Shown piece after piece: positions 1 to 8,031 of a DNA stretch of 64,000 bases (its first letter is position 1; every line of letters begins with the position of its first letter). Below the pieces are notes generated by a model that did not search any database, was not told the DNA's origin, and worked only from the letters and a program-made list of their open reading frames with translations. Origin of the DNA: Streptomyces sp. 840.1 (lineage in GTDB: Bacteria > Actinomycetota > Actinomycetes > Streptomycetales > Streptomycetaceae); contig NZ_RJUU01000002.1 in NCBI RefSeq assembly GCF_003751445.1, forward strand, positions 124,001-188,000. Reading direction: 5' to 3'. The position numbers and the translations under genes are program-made.

Positions 1-195
1 GGTATCTACTTCCTCGACGCGGACGCCTGGGTGCGCGGGTTCCTCGCCATCGGCGTCATGTACCTGGTCACGTCCTGCTTCACCCTGGCCAAGGTCATCA
101 GGGACCGGCAGGAGGCGGGCCAGCTGGTCAGCCGGGTCGACCAGGCCCGGCTGGAGAAGATCCTCGCCGAGCACGACCCCTTCCAGAAGCTCTGA
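1..195 (+). CDS. YiaA/YiaB-family inner membrane protein, C-terminal part
   Basis: The reading frame is already open at base 1 and stops with TGA at 193-195, leaving 64 residues of a protein whose start lies outside the window. The visible part contains a hydrophobic helix (FLAIGVMYLVTSCFTLA) followed by a charged tail, VIRDRQEAGQLVSRVDQARL, which is how YiaA/YiaB two-helix membrane proteins end. The family has no known biochemical activity. The assignment rests on recognition of the tail and is fairly secure; the N-terminal helix cannot be seen. Confidence 0.7.
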   Translation, partial: GIYFLDADAWVRGFLAIGVMYLVTSCFTLAKVIRDRQEAGQLVSRVDQARLEKILAEHDPFQKL

Positions 196-215
196 CGATC
201 TCACGCCCCGGACCC

Positions 216-231
216 CTAAGCGCTTGCTCAG
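216..231. promoter_or_regulatory. Putative TetR operator, copy 1
   Basis: The 16-base sequence ctaagcgcttgctcag lies 47 bases upstream of the TetR gene at 279 and recurs exactly at 1434-1449 between maoC and soxR. It contains the perfect palindrome aagcgctt, and the outer arms TAAGC and GCTCA form an imperfect inverted repeat. Sequence and position suggest autoregulation by the adjacent TetR protein. That link is inference. Confidence 0.6.
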
Positions 232-278
232 GATCGGGGTATGGTGTTCGTCCTGCTGACTGAGAGGGGCCACTGACG

Positions 279-902
279 ATGAGCACGGCGCAGGAGACCG
301 ACGGCGAGAACACGCCGTGGGCCGAAGTGACGCCCGAGGCTGCCAGGCGGCTTCTCGTCGCCGCCGTCGACGCCTTCGCCGAGCGCGGGTACCACGCGAC
401 CACCACCCGGGACATCGCTAGCCGCGCCGGAATGAGCCCCGCCGCGCTCTACATCCACTACAAGACGAAGGAAGAGCTGCTCCACCGGATCAGCAGGATC
501 GGTCACGACCGCGCCCTGGCCGTGCTGGAAGCGGCCGCCGGCAGCGAGGGCACGGCCGCCGAGCGGCTGGACGCCGCGGTGCGGTCCTTCGTCCAGTGGC
601 ACGCCGAGCGGCACACCACCGCCCGCGTCGTGCAGTACGAACTCGACGCCCTCGGCCCGGAGCACCGGGCCGAGATCATCGAACTGCGCCGCCGGAGCGA
701 CGCGGTGGTGCGCCGGATCATCGGGGAGGGCGTGGCGGCGGGCGAGTTCGACGTCCCCGACGTGCCGGGCACCGCGCTCGCCGTGCTCTCGCTCTGCATC
801 GACGTGGCGCGGTGGTTCAACGCCCAGGGCAGCCGGACACCGGACGAGGTCGGCGACCTGTACGCCGGCCTCGTGCTGCGCATGGTCGCGGCCGGACGGT
901 GA
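279..902 (+). CDS. TetR/AcrR-family transcriptional regulator
   Basis: A 207-residue one-domain repressor. The N-terminal helix-turn-helix is clear at about residues 40-72 (TTTRDIASRAGMSPAALYIHYKTKEE), followed by a variable all-helical ligand domain. The ATG is preceded by GAGAGGGG at a workable distance. The gene is divergent to nothing: it reads toward maoC, with which it converges at a 22-bp gap. The copies of a 16-bp palindrome-bearing sequence before this gene and in the maoC promoter region suggest that it controls itself and the MaoC hydratase, so its effector may be an acyl-CoA. The effector is a guess. Confidence 0.9.
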   Translation: MSTAQETDGENTPWAEVTPEAARRLLVAAVDAFAERGYHATTTRDIASRAGMSPAALYIHYKTKEELLHRISRIGHDRALAVLEAAAGSEGTAAERLDAAVRSFVQWHAERHTTARVVQYELDALGPEHRAEIIELRRRSDAVVRRIIGEGVAAGEFDVPDVPGTALAVLSLCIDVARWFNAQGSRTPDEVGDLYAGLVLRMVAAGR

Positions 903-923
903 CCCGGCCGCCCCCGGGCCGGG
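903..923. terminator. Hairpin between convergent tetR and maoC
   Basis: Perfect 7-bp arms (cccggcc at 903-909 and ggccggg at 917-923) with a 7-base loop lie directly between the stop codons of two convergent genes. There is no T-tract, as is usual in Streptomyces, so it may act as a bidirectional terminator. In such GC-rich DNA the hairpin alone is modest evidence. Confidence 0.45.
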
Positions 924-924
924 C

Positions 925-1386
925 TCAGAAGTAGTACCGCGACACCGACTCGGCCACGCAGGCCGGCTTGTCGCCGCCCTCGCGCTCCACCGTGACGACC
1001 GCGGTGACCTGCACGCCGCCGCCCGCCTCCTCCACGCTCCTGAGGACCGCCGTCGCCCGCAGCCGCGAGCCCACGGGCACCGTGGAGGGGAAACGGACCT
1101 TGTTGGTCCCGTAGTTGATGCCCATCTTCATGCCCTCGACCCGCATGACCTGGGGCACGAGCGCCGGCAGCAGCGAGAGCGTGAGGTAGCCGTGCGCGAT
1201 CGTCGTGCCGAACGGTCCGTCCGCGGCCCGCTCCGGGTCCACATGGATCCACTGGTGGTCGCCGGTGGCGTCCGCGAAGAGATCGATCCTCTTCTGCTCG
1301 ACCTCCAGCCAGTCGCTGTACCCCAGCTGCTCGCCCACCCCGTCGCGCAGCTCCTGCGCGGACGTGAAGATCCTCGGCTCTGCCAT
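925..1386 (-). CDS. MaoC-family (R)-specific enoyl-CoA hydratase-like protein
   Basis: A 153-residue hot-dog-fold protein. The hydratase signature [15 protein letters not shown] (about residues 39-53) gives the Asp and His expected of the catalytic pair in (R)-hydratases, and [15 protein letters not shown] follows as in the MaoC family. Members hydrate 2-enoyl-CoA thioesters. I chose the ATG at 1386, giving [15 protein letters not shown], because this is where family similarity starts; an in-frame extension upstream would run into the operator and has no family sequence. It is divergent to soxR, and the second copy of the TetR operator-like repeat lies between them, so it is probably controlled by the TetR at 279-902. 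Confidence 0.9.
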   Translation of the reverse strand: MAEPRIFTSAQELRDGVGEQLGYSDWLEVEQKRIDLFADATGDHQWIHVDPERAADGPFGTTIAHGYLTLSLLPALVPQVMRVEGMKMGINYGTNKVRFPSTVPVGSRLRATAVLRSVEEAGGGVQVTAVVTVEREGGDKPACVAESVSRYYF

Positions 1387-1433
1387 CTTCCCGGCCCTGC
1401 CTTCCCGCTCTCGGCCAATCGTCATCGCGCTGT

Positions 1434-1449
1434 CTAAGCGCTTGCTCAG
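1434..1449. promoter_or_regulatory. Putative TetR operator, copy 2
   Basis: An exact copy of the 16-base sequence found at 216-231, placed 48 bases upstream of the maoC start and 67 bases upstream of soxR. This is a natural operator position for maoC. The upstream TetR regulator is the most likely binder. Confidence 0.6.
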
Positions 1450-1516
1450 CATGGTTCGCGGGTGCCTTCCTGTCAACGACGGACCGGCCGGTACCGGGAC
1501 ACGTAGGGTTCGAAGG

Positions 1517-1999
1517 GTGCCCCAGATCCCACAGACACTCCATGAACTCACGGTCGGCCAGCTCTCCGCGCGCAGCGGCGCCGCCGTATCGGCCCTGCAC
1601 TTCTACGAGGCCAAGGGCCTGATCAGCAGCCGCCGCACCAGCGGGAACCAGCGGCGCTACGACAGGGACACGCTGCGCCGGGTCGCCTTCGTCCGTGCCG
1701 CCCAGCGGGTCGGCATCCCGCTCGCCACCATCCGCGACGCGCTGGCCGAGCTCCCGGAGGAGCGCACCCCCAACCGCGACGACTGGGCGCGGCTCTCCGA
1801 GGCGTGGCGCTCCGAACTGGACGAGCGGATCGTGCAGCTGGCGCGGCTGCGGGACCACCTCACCGACTGCATCGGCTGCGGGTGCCTGTCGCTGGAGAAC
1901 TGTGTGCTCTCCAACCCGGACGACATCTCCGGTGAGCGGATGAGCGGCTCGCGCCTGATGCCGGGCAAGCTCGCGAAGAGCGCCGGGGAAGGGTGCTGA
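1517..1999 (+). CDS. soxR: Redox-sensitive transcriptional activator SoxR
   Basis: A 160-residue MerR-family protein. The N-terminal winged helix ([26 protein letters not shown]) is followed by the coiled dimerisation helix and the [2Fe-2S] cluster loop [12 protein letters not shown] with the four cysteines spaced as in SoxR. The start is taken as GTG at 1517 ([14 protein letters not shown]) because residues further upstream are translated operator DNA. In Streptomyces SoxR answers redox-active small molecules rather than superoxide, which is established knowledge. I see no classical SoxR box in the 130-bp divergent region, so its targets are probably elsewhere. Confidence 0.93.
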   Translation: MPQIPQTLHELTVGQLSARSGAAVSALHFYEAKGLISSRRTSGNQRRYDRDTLRRVAFVRAAQRVGIPLATIRDALAELPEERTPNRDDWARLSEAWRSELDERIVQLARLRDHLTDCIGCGCLSLENCVLSNPDDISGERMSGSRLMPGKLAKSAGEGC

Positions 2000-2072
2000 G
2001 GCGGGCCCGTAGGTATGTGTTGCCCGTCCGGCAGCCGTGCGTCCTCGGACGCCGGGCGGGCCGCTCCGTTCC

Positions 2073-2684
2073 TCAGGCCACCGATGCCAGGTCGCACAGC
2101 CGGGTCCGCCGGGCCCTCGCCAGCGCCGCCCGGGTGAGCACGGGCTGCGGCACCACGATTCCGCACCCGGTGCAGACCGGGCCGGACCACGGCTCGCTGT
2201 CCAGGTCCTGCCGCCAGGCGATCCGGCCCTGTGCGCAGACCGGGCAGGCCTCGCCCGGCTCCGAGCCCAGGGCGGAGATCAGCCGCGCCAGCACCTCCGC
2301 GAGCGGCGCGTCCGGGTGGACGGCCGGATCGTCGCACCGGGCGACCCCGTTCCCGCCCCAGGTGCGCCGGTGCCAGTCGTCGAACGCGCCGGGCCGGCGC
2401 AGTCCGTCGTGCTTCTCCCGCCGGCGGCGCTCGGCGAACCCCGCCTCGTAGCCGAGCCAGACCGCGCGTGCGGTCTCCAGCTCCTCCAGTGCGCGCATCA
2501 GCCGCACCGGATCGGGGGCCCGGTCCTCGTGCCCTATTCCGTGCCTGGCACACAGGTGGTCCCAGGTTGCCCGGTGCCCGTAAGGGGCGAAGCGTTCCAG
2601 GCACTTGCGCAGCGAGTACCGCCGCAGCGCCAGATCGCTCCGCGGATCGCGGACCTGTCTCGCAAGACTCCGGAAACCGGCCAT
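2073..2684 (-). CDS. Conserved hypothetical protein with C-terminal zinc-ribbon-like motif
   Basis: A 203-residue soluble protein beginning MAGFRSLARQVRDPRSDLALRRYSLRKC. The ATG at 2684 has a very good ribosome binding site (GGAGGTGG). The C-terminal third has two CxxC pairs about 26 residues apart (CPVCAQGR and CTGCG), spaced like a zinc ribbon. The middle is rich in Arg and Glu and looks helical. I do not recognise the family and assign no function. It converges with soxR, with a 73-bp gap. Confidence 0.7.
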   Translation of the reverse strand: MAGFRSLARQVRDPRSDLALRRYSLRKCLERFAPYGHRATWDHLCARHGIGHEDRAPDPVRLMRALEELETARAVWLGYEAGFAERRRREKHDGLRRPGAFDDWHRRTWGGNGVARCDDPAVHPDAPLAEVLARLISALGSEPGEACPVCAQGRIAWRQDLDSEPWSGPVCTGCGIVVPQPVLTRAALARARRTRLCDLASVA

Positions 2685-2839
2685 TGCGCTGCCACCTCCG
2701 TCGCTCGTACTCCGTCGCCCCGAAAACCGGGCGTCAACCCAATGGACGTACGACTGCCCGGATCGGCTCCATCCATGAGTGCGGCGGTCCGGCCAATGAG
2801 ATGACCGGTCGTCATGCGGCCGCATGTGGCGATTCGGAA

Positions 2840-2884
2840 AAGGTGACTGATGTTCACCTTACCGGTGGGTCATACCGCCGGTAA
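2840..2884. promoter_or_regulatory. Two adjacent inverted repeats before the penicillin-acylase gene
   Basis: Positions 2840-2860 hold arms AAGGTGA and TCACCTT around 7 bases. Positions 2859-2884 hold arms TTACCGG and CCGGTAA around 12 bases. They nearly abut and lie 34-78 bases before the ATG at 2918, a typical promoter/operator position. No regulator gene is adjacent, so the binder is unknown. Confidence 0.4.
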
Positions 2885-2917
2885 CGTCCGGCGCATCGGC
2901 CTTTCCGAGGAGCACGC

Positions 2918-5758
2918 ATGCCCCCACGCACCGGCACCACCGCCCGCACCGGCAAGTTCCGGGCCGCCACGATCGCGGCCGTTCTCGCACTCGGCGCCTC
3001 ACTGCTGGCCACCGCGCCCCACGCGGGCGCCGCCGAGCCGGATCCCGTACCCGACTACTGCCAGGGACAGTGCGACGACATCCTGCCCCCCGGCGAGAAC
3101 GGCAATGCCACCCTCGTCGACATTCTGGGCAACAAGGCGTTCGGCACCCACCCCGCGCACAGCGACGACCAGCTCAACCGCTACGACGGGCTGGTGGCCG
3201 GGCACACCGGCCTCACCGACCAGAAGCTCACCGACTTCTTCAACGACGCCTCCTTCGGCGTCCCCAAGGACCAGGTCGAGTCCGTCACCTCGCCCCGGAA
3301 CGACGTCACCATCACCCGCGACAAGGTGTCCGGCGTCCCGCACATCAAGGGCACCACCCGCTACGGCACCGAGTTCGGCGCCGGGTTCGCGGCCGGGCAG
3401 GACCGGCTCTGGCTGATGGACCTCTTCCGCCACATCGGGCGCGGGCAGCTCACCTCGTTCGCCGGCGGCGCGCTGGCCAACCAGGGCCTGGAGCAGCAGT
3501 TCTGGCCGCAGGCCCCGTACACCGAGGACGATCTCAAGGCCCAGGTCGAGTACATAAGGACCCACGAGGGCGTCCGGGGCGAGCAGGCCATGGCCGATGC
3601 CCAGGCCTATGTGGACGGCATCAACTCCTACCGCGAGAAGTCGAAGAAGGGCCGCTACTTCCCCGGCGAGTACGTCCTCACCGGCAAGATCGACGCCATC
3701 ACCAACGTGGGTGAGATCCAGCCGTTCGAGCTGACCGACCTGATCTCGATCGCCTCCGTGGTCGGCGGCCAGTTCGGCGGCGGCGGTGGCGGCGAGGTCC
3801 AGGCCGCGCTCTCGCTGCTCTCCGCCCAGCAGAAGTACGGAGTGGCCGAAGGTACCAAGGTCTGGGAGTCGTTCCGGCAGCGCAACGACCCCGAGGCCGT
3901 GCTCACCGTCCACGACGGCACCTCGTTCCCGTACGCGAACAAGCCCGGCAACGCCGTCGGCACGGCGCTCCCGGACCCCGGCTCCGTCACCGCCGAACCC
4001 CTGATCCACGACCGCACCGGCTCGGCGGGCACCGACGCCAAGGCCCCGGTCAAGGCGCCGGCCGAGCTCAAGAAGGCCCAGGGCGTCTTCGACGACGGGG
4101 TCATCCCCGAGGGCTCGCTCCCCGGTTCCGGCACCGGCGCCCAGAAGCGCGGCATGTCCAACGCGCTGCTGGTCTCCGGCAAGAGCACCGCGAGCGGGAA
4201 CCCGATCGCCGTGTTCGGCCCGCAGACCGGCTACTTCGCCCCGCAGCTGATGATGCTCCAGGAGATCCAGGGGCCCGGCATCAGCGCCCGGGGCGTCTCC
4301 TTCGCCGGCGTCGGCATGTACATCCAGATGGGCCGGGGCCAGGACTACGCCTGGAGCGCCACCTCCGCCGGCCAGGACATCACCGACACCTACACCGTCG
4401 AGCTGTGCGAGCCCGACGGCTCGGCGCCCACCAAGAACTCCACGCACTACCTCTACCGCGGCGACTGCACCGCCATGGAGAAGCTGGAGCGCACCAACTC
4501 CTGGAGCCCCACCGTCGCCGACTCCACCGCGAAGGGCTCCTACCGGATGCAGGTGTGGCGCACCGGCTACGGAGTGGTCACCCACCGCGCCACGGTGGAC
4601 GGCAAGCCGGTCGCGTACACCTCGCTGCGCACCACCTACCGGCACGAGGCCGACTCGATCACCGGCTTCCAGATGCTCAACGACCCCTCCTACGTGAGCG
4701 ACGCCGCCTCCTTCCAGCGCGCGGCGAGCAACATCGACTACGCCTTCAACTGGTTCTACGCCGACTCGCGCACCGCCGCCTTCTACAACAGCGGCATGAA
4801 CCCGGTGCGCGCGCCCGGCGTCGACCCGGCGCTGCCGGTCAAGGCCGAGAAGGCGTACGAGTGGCAGGGCTACGACCGGGCGGCCAACACCGCCGACTAC
4901 ACCCCGTTCGCCGAGCACCCGCACTCCAGCGGCCAGGACTACTACGTGTCCTGGAACAACAAGCAGGCCGAGGGATACGCCTCCGCCGGCTTCGGGCTCA
5001 GCGCGGTGCACCGGGCCGACCTGCTCGACGAGCGGGTGTCCAAGCTGGTCCAGGAGGGCGGCGTGACCCGCGCCTCGCTCACCCGCGCGATGGCGGACGC
5101 GGCACTCACCGACCTGCGCGGGGAGCAGCTGCTGCCCGAACTGCTCAAGGTGATCCGCTCCCAGCCGGTCACCGACCCGGAGCTGAACGCGGTGGTCCAG
5201 CAGCTGGACTCCTGGCGGGCGGCGGGCGCCCAGCGCAAGGAGAGCAGCCCCGGTTCGCACGCGTACACCTACGCCGACGCGGTACGGATCATGGACGCGT
5301 GGTGGCCGAAGCTGATCGACGCGGAGTTCAAGCCCGGCCTCGGCGACGACCTGTACGGGGCGCTGACCGCCAACCTCGCCACCGACGAGTCCCCGGCGGC
5401 CAGCCACGGGCCGAGCGGCGCGCACAGCGGTTCGGCGTTCCAGTACGGCTGGTGGGGGTTCGCGGACAAGGACCTGCGCCAGGTGCTCGGACAGCCGGTC
5501 AAGGGGCCGCTGGCGAGGACCTACTGCGGCAACGGCGATCTCAGCAGCTGCCGCGCGGCGCTGCTGTCCTCGCTGAAGCAGGCGGCGGCGGTACCGGCGG
5601 CCGAGGTCTATCCGGCCGACGCCACCTGCAAGGCCGGTGAGCAGTGGTGCACCGACTCGATCATCCACCGGGCACTGGGCGGGATCGCGCAGAAGGCGAT
5701 CCACTGGCAGAACCGCCCGACGTACCAGCAGGTGGTGGAGTTCCCGGCGCACCGCTGA
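2918..5758 (+). CDS. Secreted penicillin acylase family (S45) N-terminal-nucleophile amidase
   Basis: A 946-residue exported hydrolase. Residues 1-33 are a signal peptide: basic start, hydrophobic core IAAVLALGASLLATAP, and an AxA-like cleavage site near AGAAEP. The alpha-subunit region includes FGAGFAAGQDRLWLMDLFRHIGRGQL. The mature beta-subunit should begin at Ser414 in KRGMSNALLVSG, where autoproteolysis exposes the nucleophile. A downstream SHGPSGAHSGSAFQYGWW segment fits the S45 fold. Substrates in the family include beta-lactam side chains, acyl-homoserine lactones and other N-acyl amines; the sequence does not tell which. GAGGAG stands before the ATG. Two inverted repeats lie upstream. 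Confidence 0.93.
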   Translation: MPPRTGTTARTGKFRAATIAAVLALGASLLATAPHAGAAEPDPVPDYCQGQCDDILPPGENGNATLVDILGNKAFGTHPAHSDDQLNRYDGLVAGHTGLTDQKLTDFFNDASFGVPKDQVESVTSPRNDVTITRDKVSGVPHIKGTTRYGTEFGAGFAAGQDRLWLMDLFRHIGRGQLTSFAGGALANQGLEQQFWPQAPYTEDDLKAQVEYIRTHEGVRGEQAMADAQAYVDGINSYREKSKKGRYFPGEYVLTGKIDAITNVGEIQPFELTDLISIASVVGGQFGGGGGGEVQAALSLLSAQQKYGVAEGTKVWESFRQRNDPEAVLTVHDGTSFPYANKPGNAVGTALPDPGSVTAEPLIHDRTGSAGTDAKAPVKAPAELKKAQGVFDDGVIPEGSLPGSGTGAQKRGMSNALLVSGKSTASGNPIAVFGPQTGYFAPQLMMLQEIQGPGISARGVSFAGVGMYIQMGRGQDYAWSATSAGQDITDTYTVELCEPDGSAPTKNSTHYLYRGDCTAMEKLERTNSWSPTVADSTAKGSYRMQVWRTGYGVVTHRATVDGKPVAYTSLRTTYRHEADSITGFQMLNDPSYVSDAASFQRAASNIDYAFNWFYADSRTAAFYNSGMNPVRAPGVDPALPVKAEKAYEWQGYDRAANTADYTPFAEHPHSSGQDYYVSWNNKQAEGYASAGFGLSAVHRADLLDERVSKLVQEGGVTRASLTRAMADAALTDLRGEQLLPELLKVIRSQPVTDPELNAVVQQLDSWRAAGAQRKESSPGSHAYTYADAVRIMDAWWPKLIDAEFKPGLGDDLYGALTANLATDESPAASHGPSGAHSGSAFQYGWWGFADKDLRQVLGQPVKGPLARTYCGNGDLSSCRAALLSSLKQAAAVPAAEVYPADATCKAGEQWCTDSIIHRALGGIAQKAIHWQNRPTYQQVVEFPAHR

Positions 5759-5767
5759 CGCCGGACG

Positions 5768-5799
5768 GCCGGGCGGGTCCCTTGCGGGGCCCGCCCGGC
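5768..5799. terminator. Bidirectional hairpin terminator
   Basis: Fourteen-base arms (5768-5781 and 5786-5799, one mismatch) with a 4-base loop lie between the convergent penicillin-acylase and NamZ-like genes. Position and stem strength support a shared terminator. Confidence 0.75.
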
Positions 5800-5804
5800 G
5801 CACC

Positions 5805-7082
5805 TCAGCGGTACTGCAGGTACCGCTTGCGCACGGCCCGGAACGCGGCGAGGTCCTTCGCCCACGCCCCGACGACCTCGTCCGTGTCCGCGCCCGCGTC
5901 GATCATCGTGCGGACCCGCGTGTTGCCGGTGAGCTTGTCGATCCAGTTGTCGGACCGCCAGGCGAAGCCGCTCCAGGTCTGCTTCGCCGTCACCAGCAGC
6001 GCGATCCCGGTGCGCACCGGGTCGAAGGCCTCCCGGTCCCGTACGTGGACCTGCACCCCGCCCACCGTCTTCCCCTCGAACTTGGAGAACGTCGGGGCGA
6101 AGTACGCCTCGCGGAAGGCCACTCCGGGCAGGTCGAGCGCGCCCGCGGCGGCCGCCCACGTGTGGTCGATGCCCTCCGCGCCCAGCAGCTCGAACGGGCG
6201 CGTCGTGCCGCGTCCCTCGGAGAGGTTCGTGCCCTCGAAGAGGCAGGTGCCCGAGTAGACGAGCGCCGTGTCGGGCGTCGGCATGTTGGGGCTCGGCGGC
6301 ACCCACGGCAGACCGCTCGCGTCGAAGAAGTCCGAGCGCGACCACCCCGACATCTTCACAATTTCCAGGTCGGCCGGGCGGTCCGCGAGGAACTCCCCGT
6401 TGAACAGCAGGGCGAGCTCGGTGACCGTCATGCCGTGCGCCTGGGAGATCTCCCGGCGCCCCACGAAGGTGCCGAAGGCCGGATCGAGTACCGGTCCCAG
6501 GGCCGCGCGCCCGGACACCGGGTTCGGCCGGTCCAGGACGACGAACCTCTTGCCCGCGAGGGCCGCCGCCTCCATGCAGTCGTACAGCGTCCAGATGTAC
6601 GTGTAGAAGCGCGCGCCCGCGTCCTGGATGTCGAAGACGATCGTGTCGACGCCGGACTGCGTGAACACGTCGGCCAGCGGCTGCCCGCTCTTGAGGTACG
6701 TGTCGTAGACCGGCAGCCCGGTCGCCGGGTCGTCGTAGCGGCCCTCCGAGCCGCCCGCCTGCGCGGTGCCGCGGAAGCCGTGCTCGGGGCCGAAGACGGC
6801 CGTCAGGTTCACCCGCCCGTCCCCGTGCATCACATCGACGATGTGCCGGAGTTCGGAGGTGACCCCGGTCGGGTTGGTGACGATCCCGACCCGCTGCCCC
6901 TTCAGGAGCGCGTATCCGTCCGCCGCGAGCCGGTCGAAGCCGGTGCGGAACCCGCCGTGCCCGCCGCCCCCGTGCCCGTGTCCCCTGCCGTGCGACGTGC
7001 CGGCGGCTGCGGGTGCGGCGGTCGCCGCCAGAGCTCCGACGGCACCGCCGGCGGCCAGCAGACCACGTCTGGTCAGGCTCAT
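5805..7082 (-). CDS. namZ: Secreted DUF1343 / NamZ-type exo-beta-N-acetylmuramidase
   Basis: A 425-residue exported protein beginning MSLTRRGLLAAGGAVGALAAT, a Tat-type signal (RRGLL) followed by a His/Gly-rich linker. The catalytic part begins at GFDRLAADGYALLKGQRVGIVTNPTGV, contains FGPEHGFRGTAQAG and DIQDAGARFYTYIWTLYDCMEAA, and ends in the usual C-terminal subdomain. These are hallmarks of DUF1343, of which characterised members release N-acetylmuramic acid from peptidoglycan fragments. The ATG at 7082 has a GGAGGT site; upstream in-frame sequence is not part of the family. The role is probably cell-wall recycling outside the membrane. The symbol is assigned by family only. Confidence 0.88.
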   Translation of the reverse strand: MSLTRRGLLAAGGAVGALAATAAPAAAGTSHGRGHGHGGGGHGGFRTGFDRLAADGYALLKGQRVGIVTNPTGVTSELRHIVDVMHGDGRVNLTAVFGPEHGFRGTAQAGGSEGRYDDPATGLPVYDTYLKSGQPLADVFTQSGVDTIVFDIQDAGARFYTYIWTLYDCMEAAALAGKRFVVLDRPNPVSGRAALGPVLDPAFGTFVGRREISQAHGMTVTELALLFNGEFLADRPADLEIVKMSGWSRSDFFDASGLPWVPPSPNMPTPDTALVYSGTCLFEGTNLSEGRGTTRPFELLGAEGIDHTWAAAAGALDLPGVAFREAYFAPTFSKFEGKTVGGVQVHVRDREAFDPVRTGIALLVTAKQTWSGFAWRSDNWIDKLTGNTRVRTMIDAGADTDEVVGAWAKDLAAFRAVRKRYLQYR

Positions 7083-7210
7083 TCGGCTACCTCCATGATC
7101 GCGACGACTGTCATGGTCACGCACGCTAGCGCGCACCCGGTCCGCAGGGAACGAGCCGGACGCCCCCGATGTGGCAGGAGTGACGTATGAGGGGCGCCGG
7201 CCTCTTCCCC

Positions 7211-7228
7211 GACGACATACCGACTGGT
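7211..7228. promoter_or_regulatory. Putative TetR operator before the SDR-ligase-TetR operon
   Basis: The 18-base sequence gacgacataccgactggt lies 38 bases before the SDR start. Its exact reverse complement occurs at 18683-18700 in front of the kinase/acyl-CoA dehydrogenase operon. The core ccgac, tg, then a degenerate half-site is a less symmetrical version of the palindrome there. The last gene of the operon here is a TetR regulator, the most likely binder. Confidence 0.6.
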
Positions 7229-7266
7229 TAGTCTGCTGGTGCAGCCGGCAGAGAGAGGCGGGACCG

Positions 7267-8031
7267 ATGAGTACGGTGCAGGGCGCGGGCGTAGTGGTCA
7301 CGGGAGCCGGAGGCGGCATCGGAGCCGCACTGGCCCGCAGATTCGCCGCCGAGGGCGCACGGGTCGTGGTCAACGACCTCGACGAGGGCCGGATCGAGGC
7401 GCTGGCCCGGGAGATCGGCGGCGTCGCCGTCGCCGGTGACGCCTCCGGGATCGTCGACGCCGCCCGGGACGCACTGGACGGCACGGTGGACATCTACTGC
7501 GCCAACGCGGGACTCGCCTCGCCCGGGGACGTCTTCGCCGACGAGGAGGTCTGGGCCGCCGCCTGGGACGTCAACGTGATGGCCCACGTCCGCGCCGCCA
7601 GGGCGCTGCTCCCGGACTGGCTCGAGCGCGGCAGCGGCAGGTTCGTCTCCACCGCGTCGGCCGCCGGGCTGCTCACGATGATCGGCGCGGCGCCCTACAG
7701 CGTCACCAAGCACGGGGTGGTCGCCTTCGCGGAATGGCTCGCGCTCACCTACGGCCACCGGGGCGTCAAGGTCCACGCGATCTGCCCGCAGGGCGTGCGC
7801 ACCGACATGCTGACCGCGGCCGGATCGGCCGGGGACCTCGTGCTCGCCCCCGGCGCCATCGAGCCCGAGGCCGTCGCCGACGCGCTCCTCGCGGCCATGG
7901 CCGAGGACCGTTTCCTCGTCCTGCCGCACCCGGACGTCGCCACGTACTACCGGTCGCGGGCCAAGGACACCGACCACTGGCTCGCCGGCATGAACCATCT
8001 CCAGCAGAAGTGGGAGGCGACCGGCGCATGA
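7267..8031 (+). CDS. Short-chain dehydrogenase/reductase
   Basis: A 254-residue classical SDR. The cofactor loop TGAGGGIGAALARRF (residues 14-28), NAG (CANAGLA), the catalytic Ser in STASAAG and YSVTK with Tyr and Lys are all present. VVNDLDEGR after strand 2 suggests an Asp that favours NAD(H). The start ATG at 7267 follows AGAGAGGCGGG. Its stop overlaps the start of the ligase gene (ATGA), so the two are translationally coupled. The substrate is unknown; the operon partner suggests an alcohol or hydroxyacyl compound of lipid or terpenoid origin. Confidence 0.9.
   Translation: MSTVQGAGVVVTGAGGGIGAALARRFAAEGARVVVNDLDEGRIEALAREIGGVAVAGDASGIVDAARDALDGTVDIYCANAGLASPGDVFADEEVWAAAWDVNVMAHVRAARALLPDWLERGSGRFVSTASAAGLLTMIGAAPYSVTKHGVVAFAEWLALTYGHRGVKVHAICPQGVRTDMLTAAGSAGDLVLAPGAIEPEAVADALLAAMAEDRFLVLPHPDVATYYRSRAKDTDHWLAGMNHLQQKWEATGA

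Noticed and set aside
1387..1516. A SoxR box between maoC and soxR
   Set aside because: The only strong inverted element is the repeat shared with the TetR promoter; no classical SoxR-box pattern was seen.
2999..5803. A 934-codon minus-strand open frame opposite the penicillin-acylase gene
   Set aside because: The plus-strand protein has signal peptide and catalytic motifs; the minus frame reads as Val/Gly/Arg-rich low-complexity sequence.
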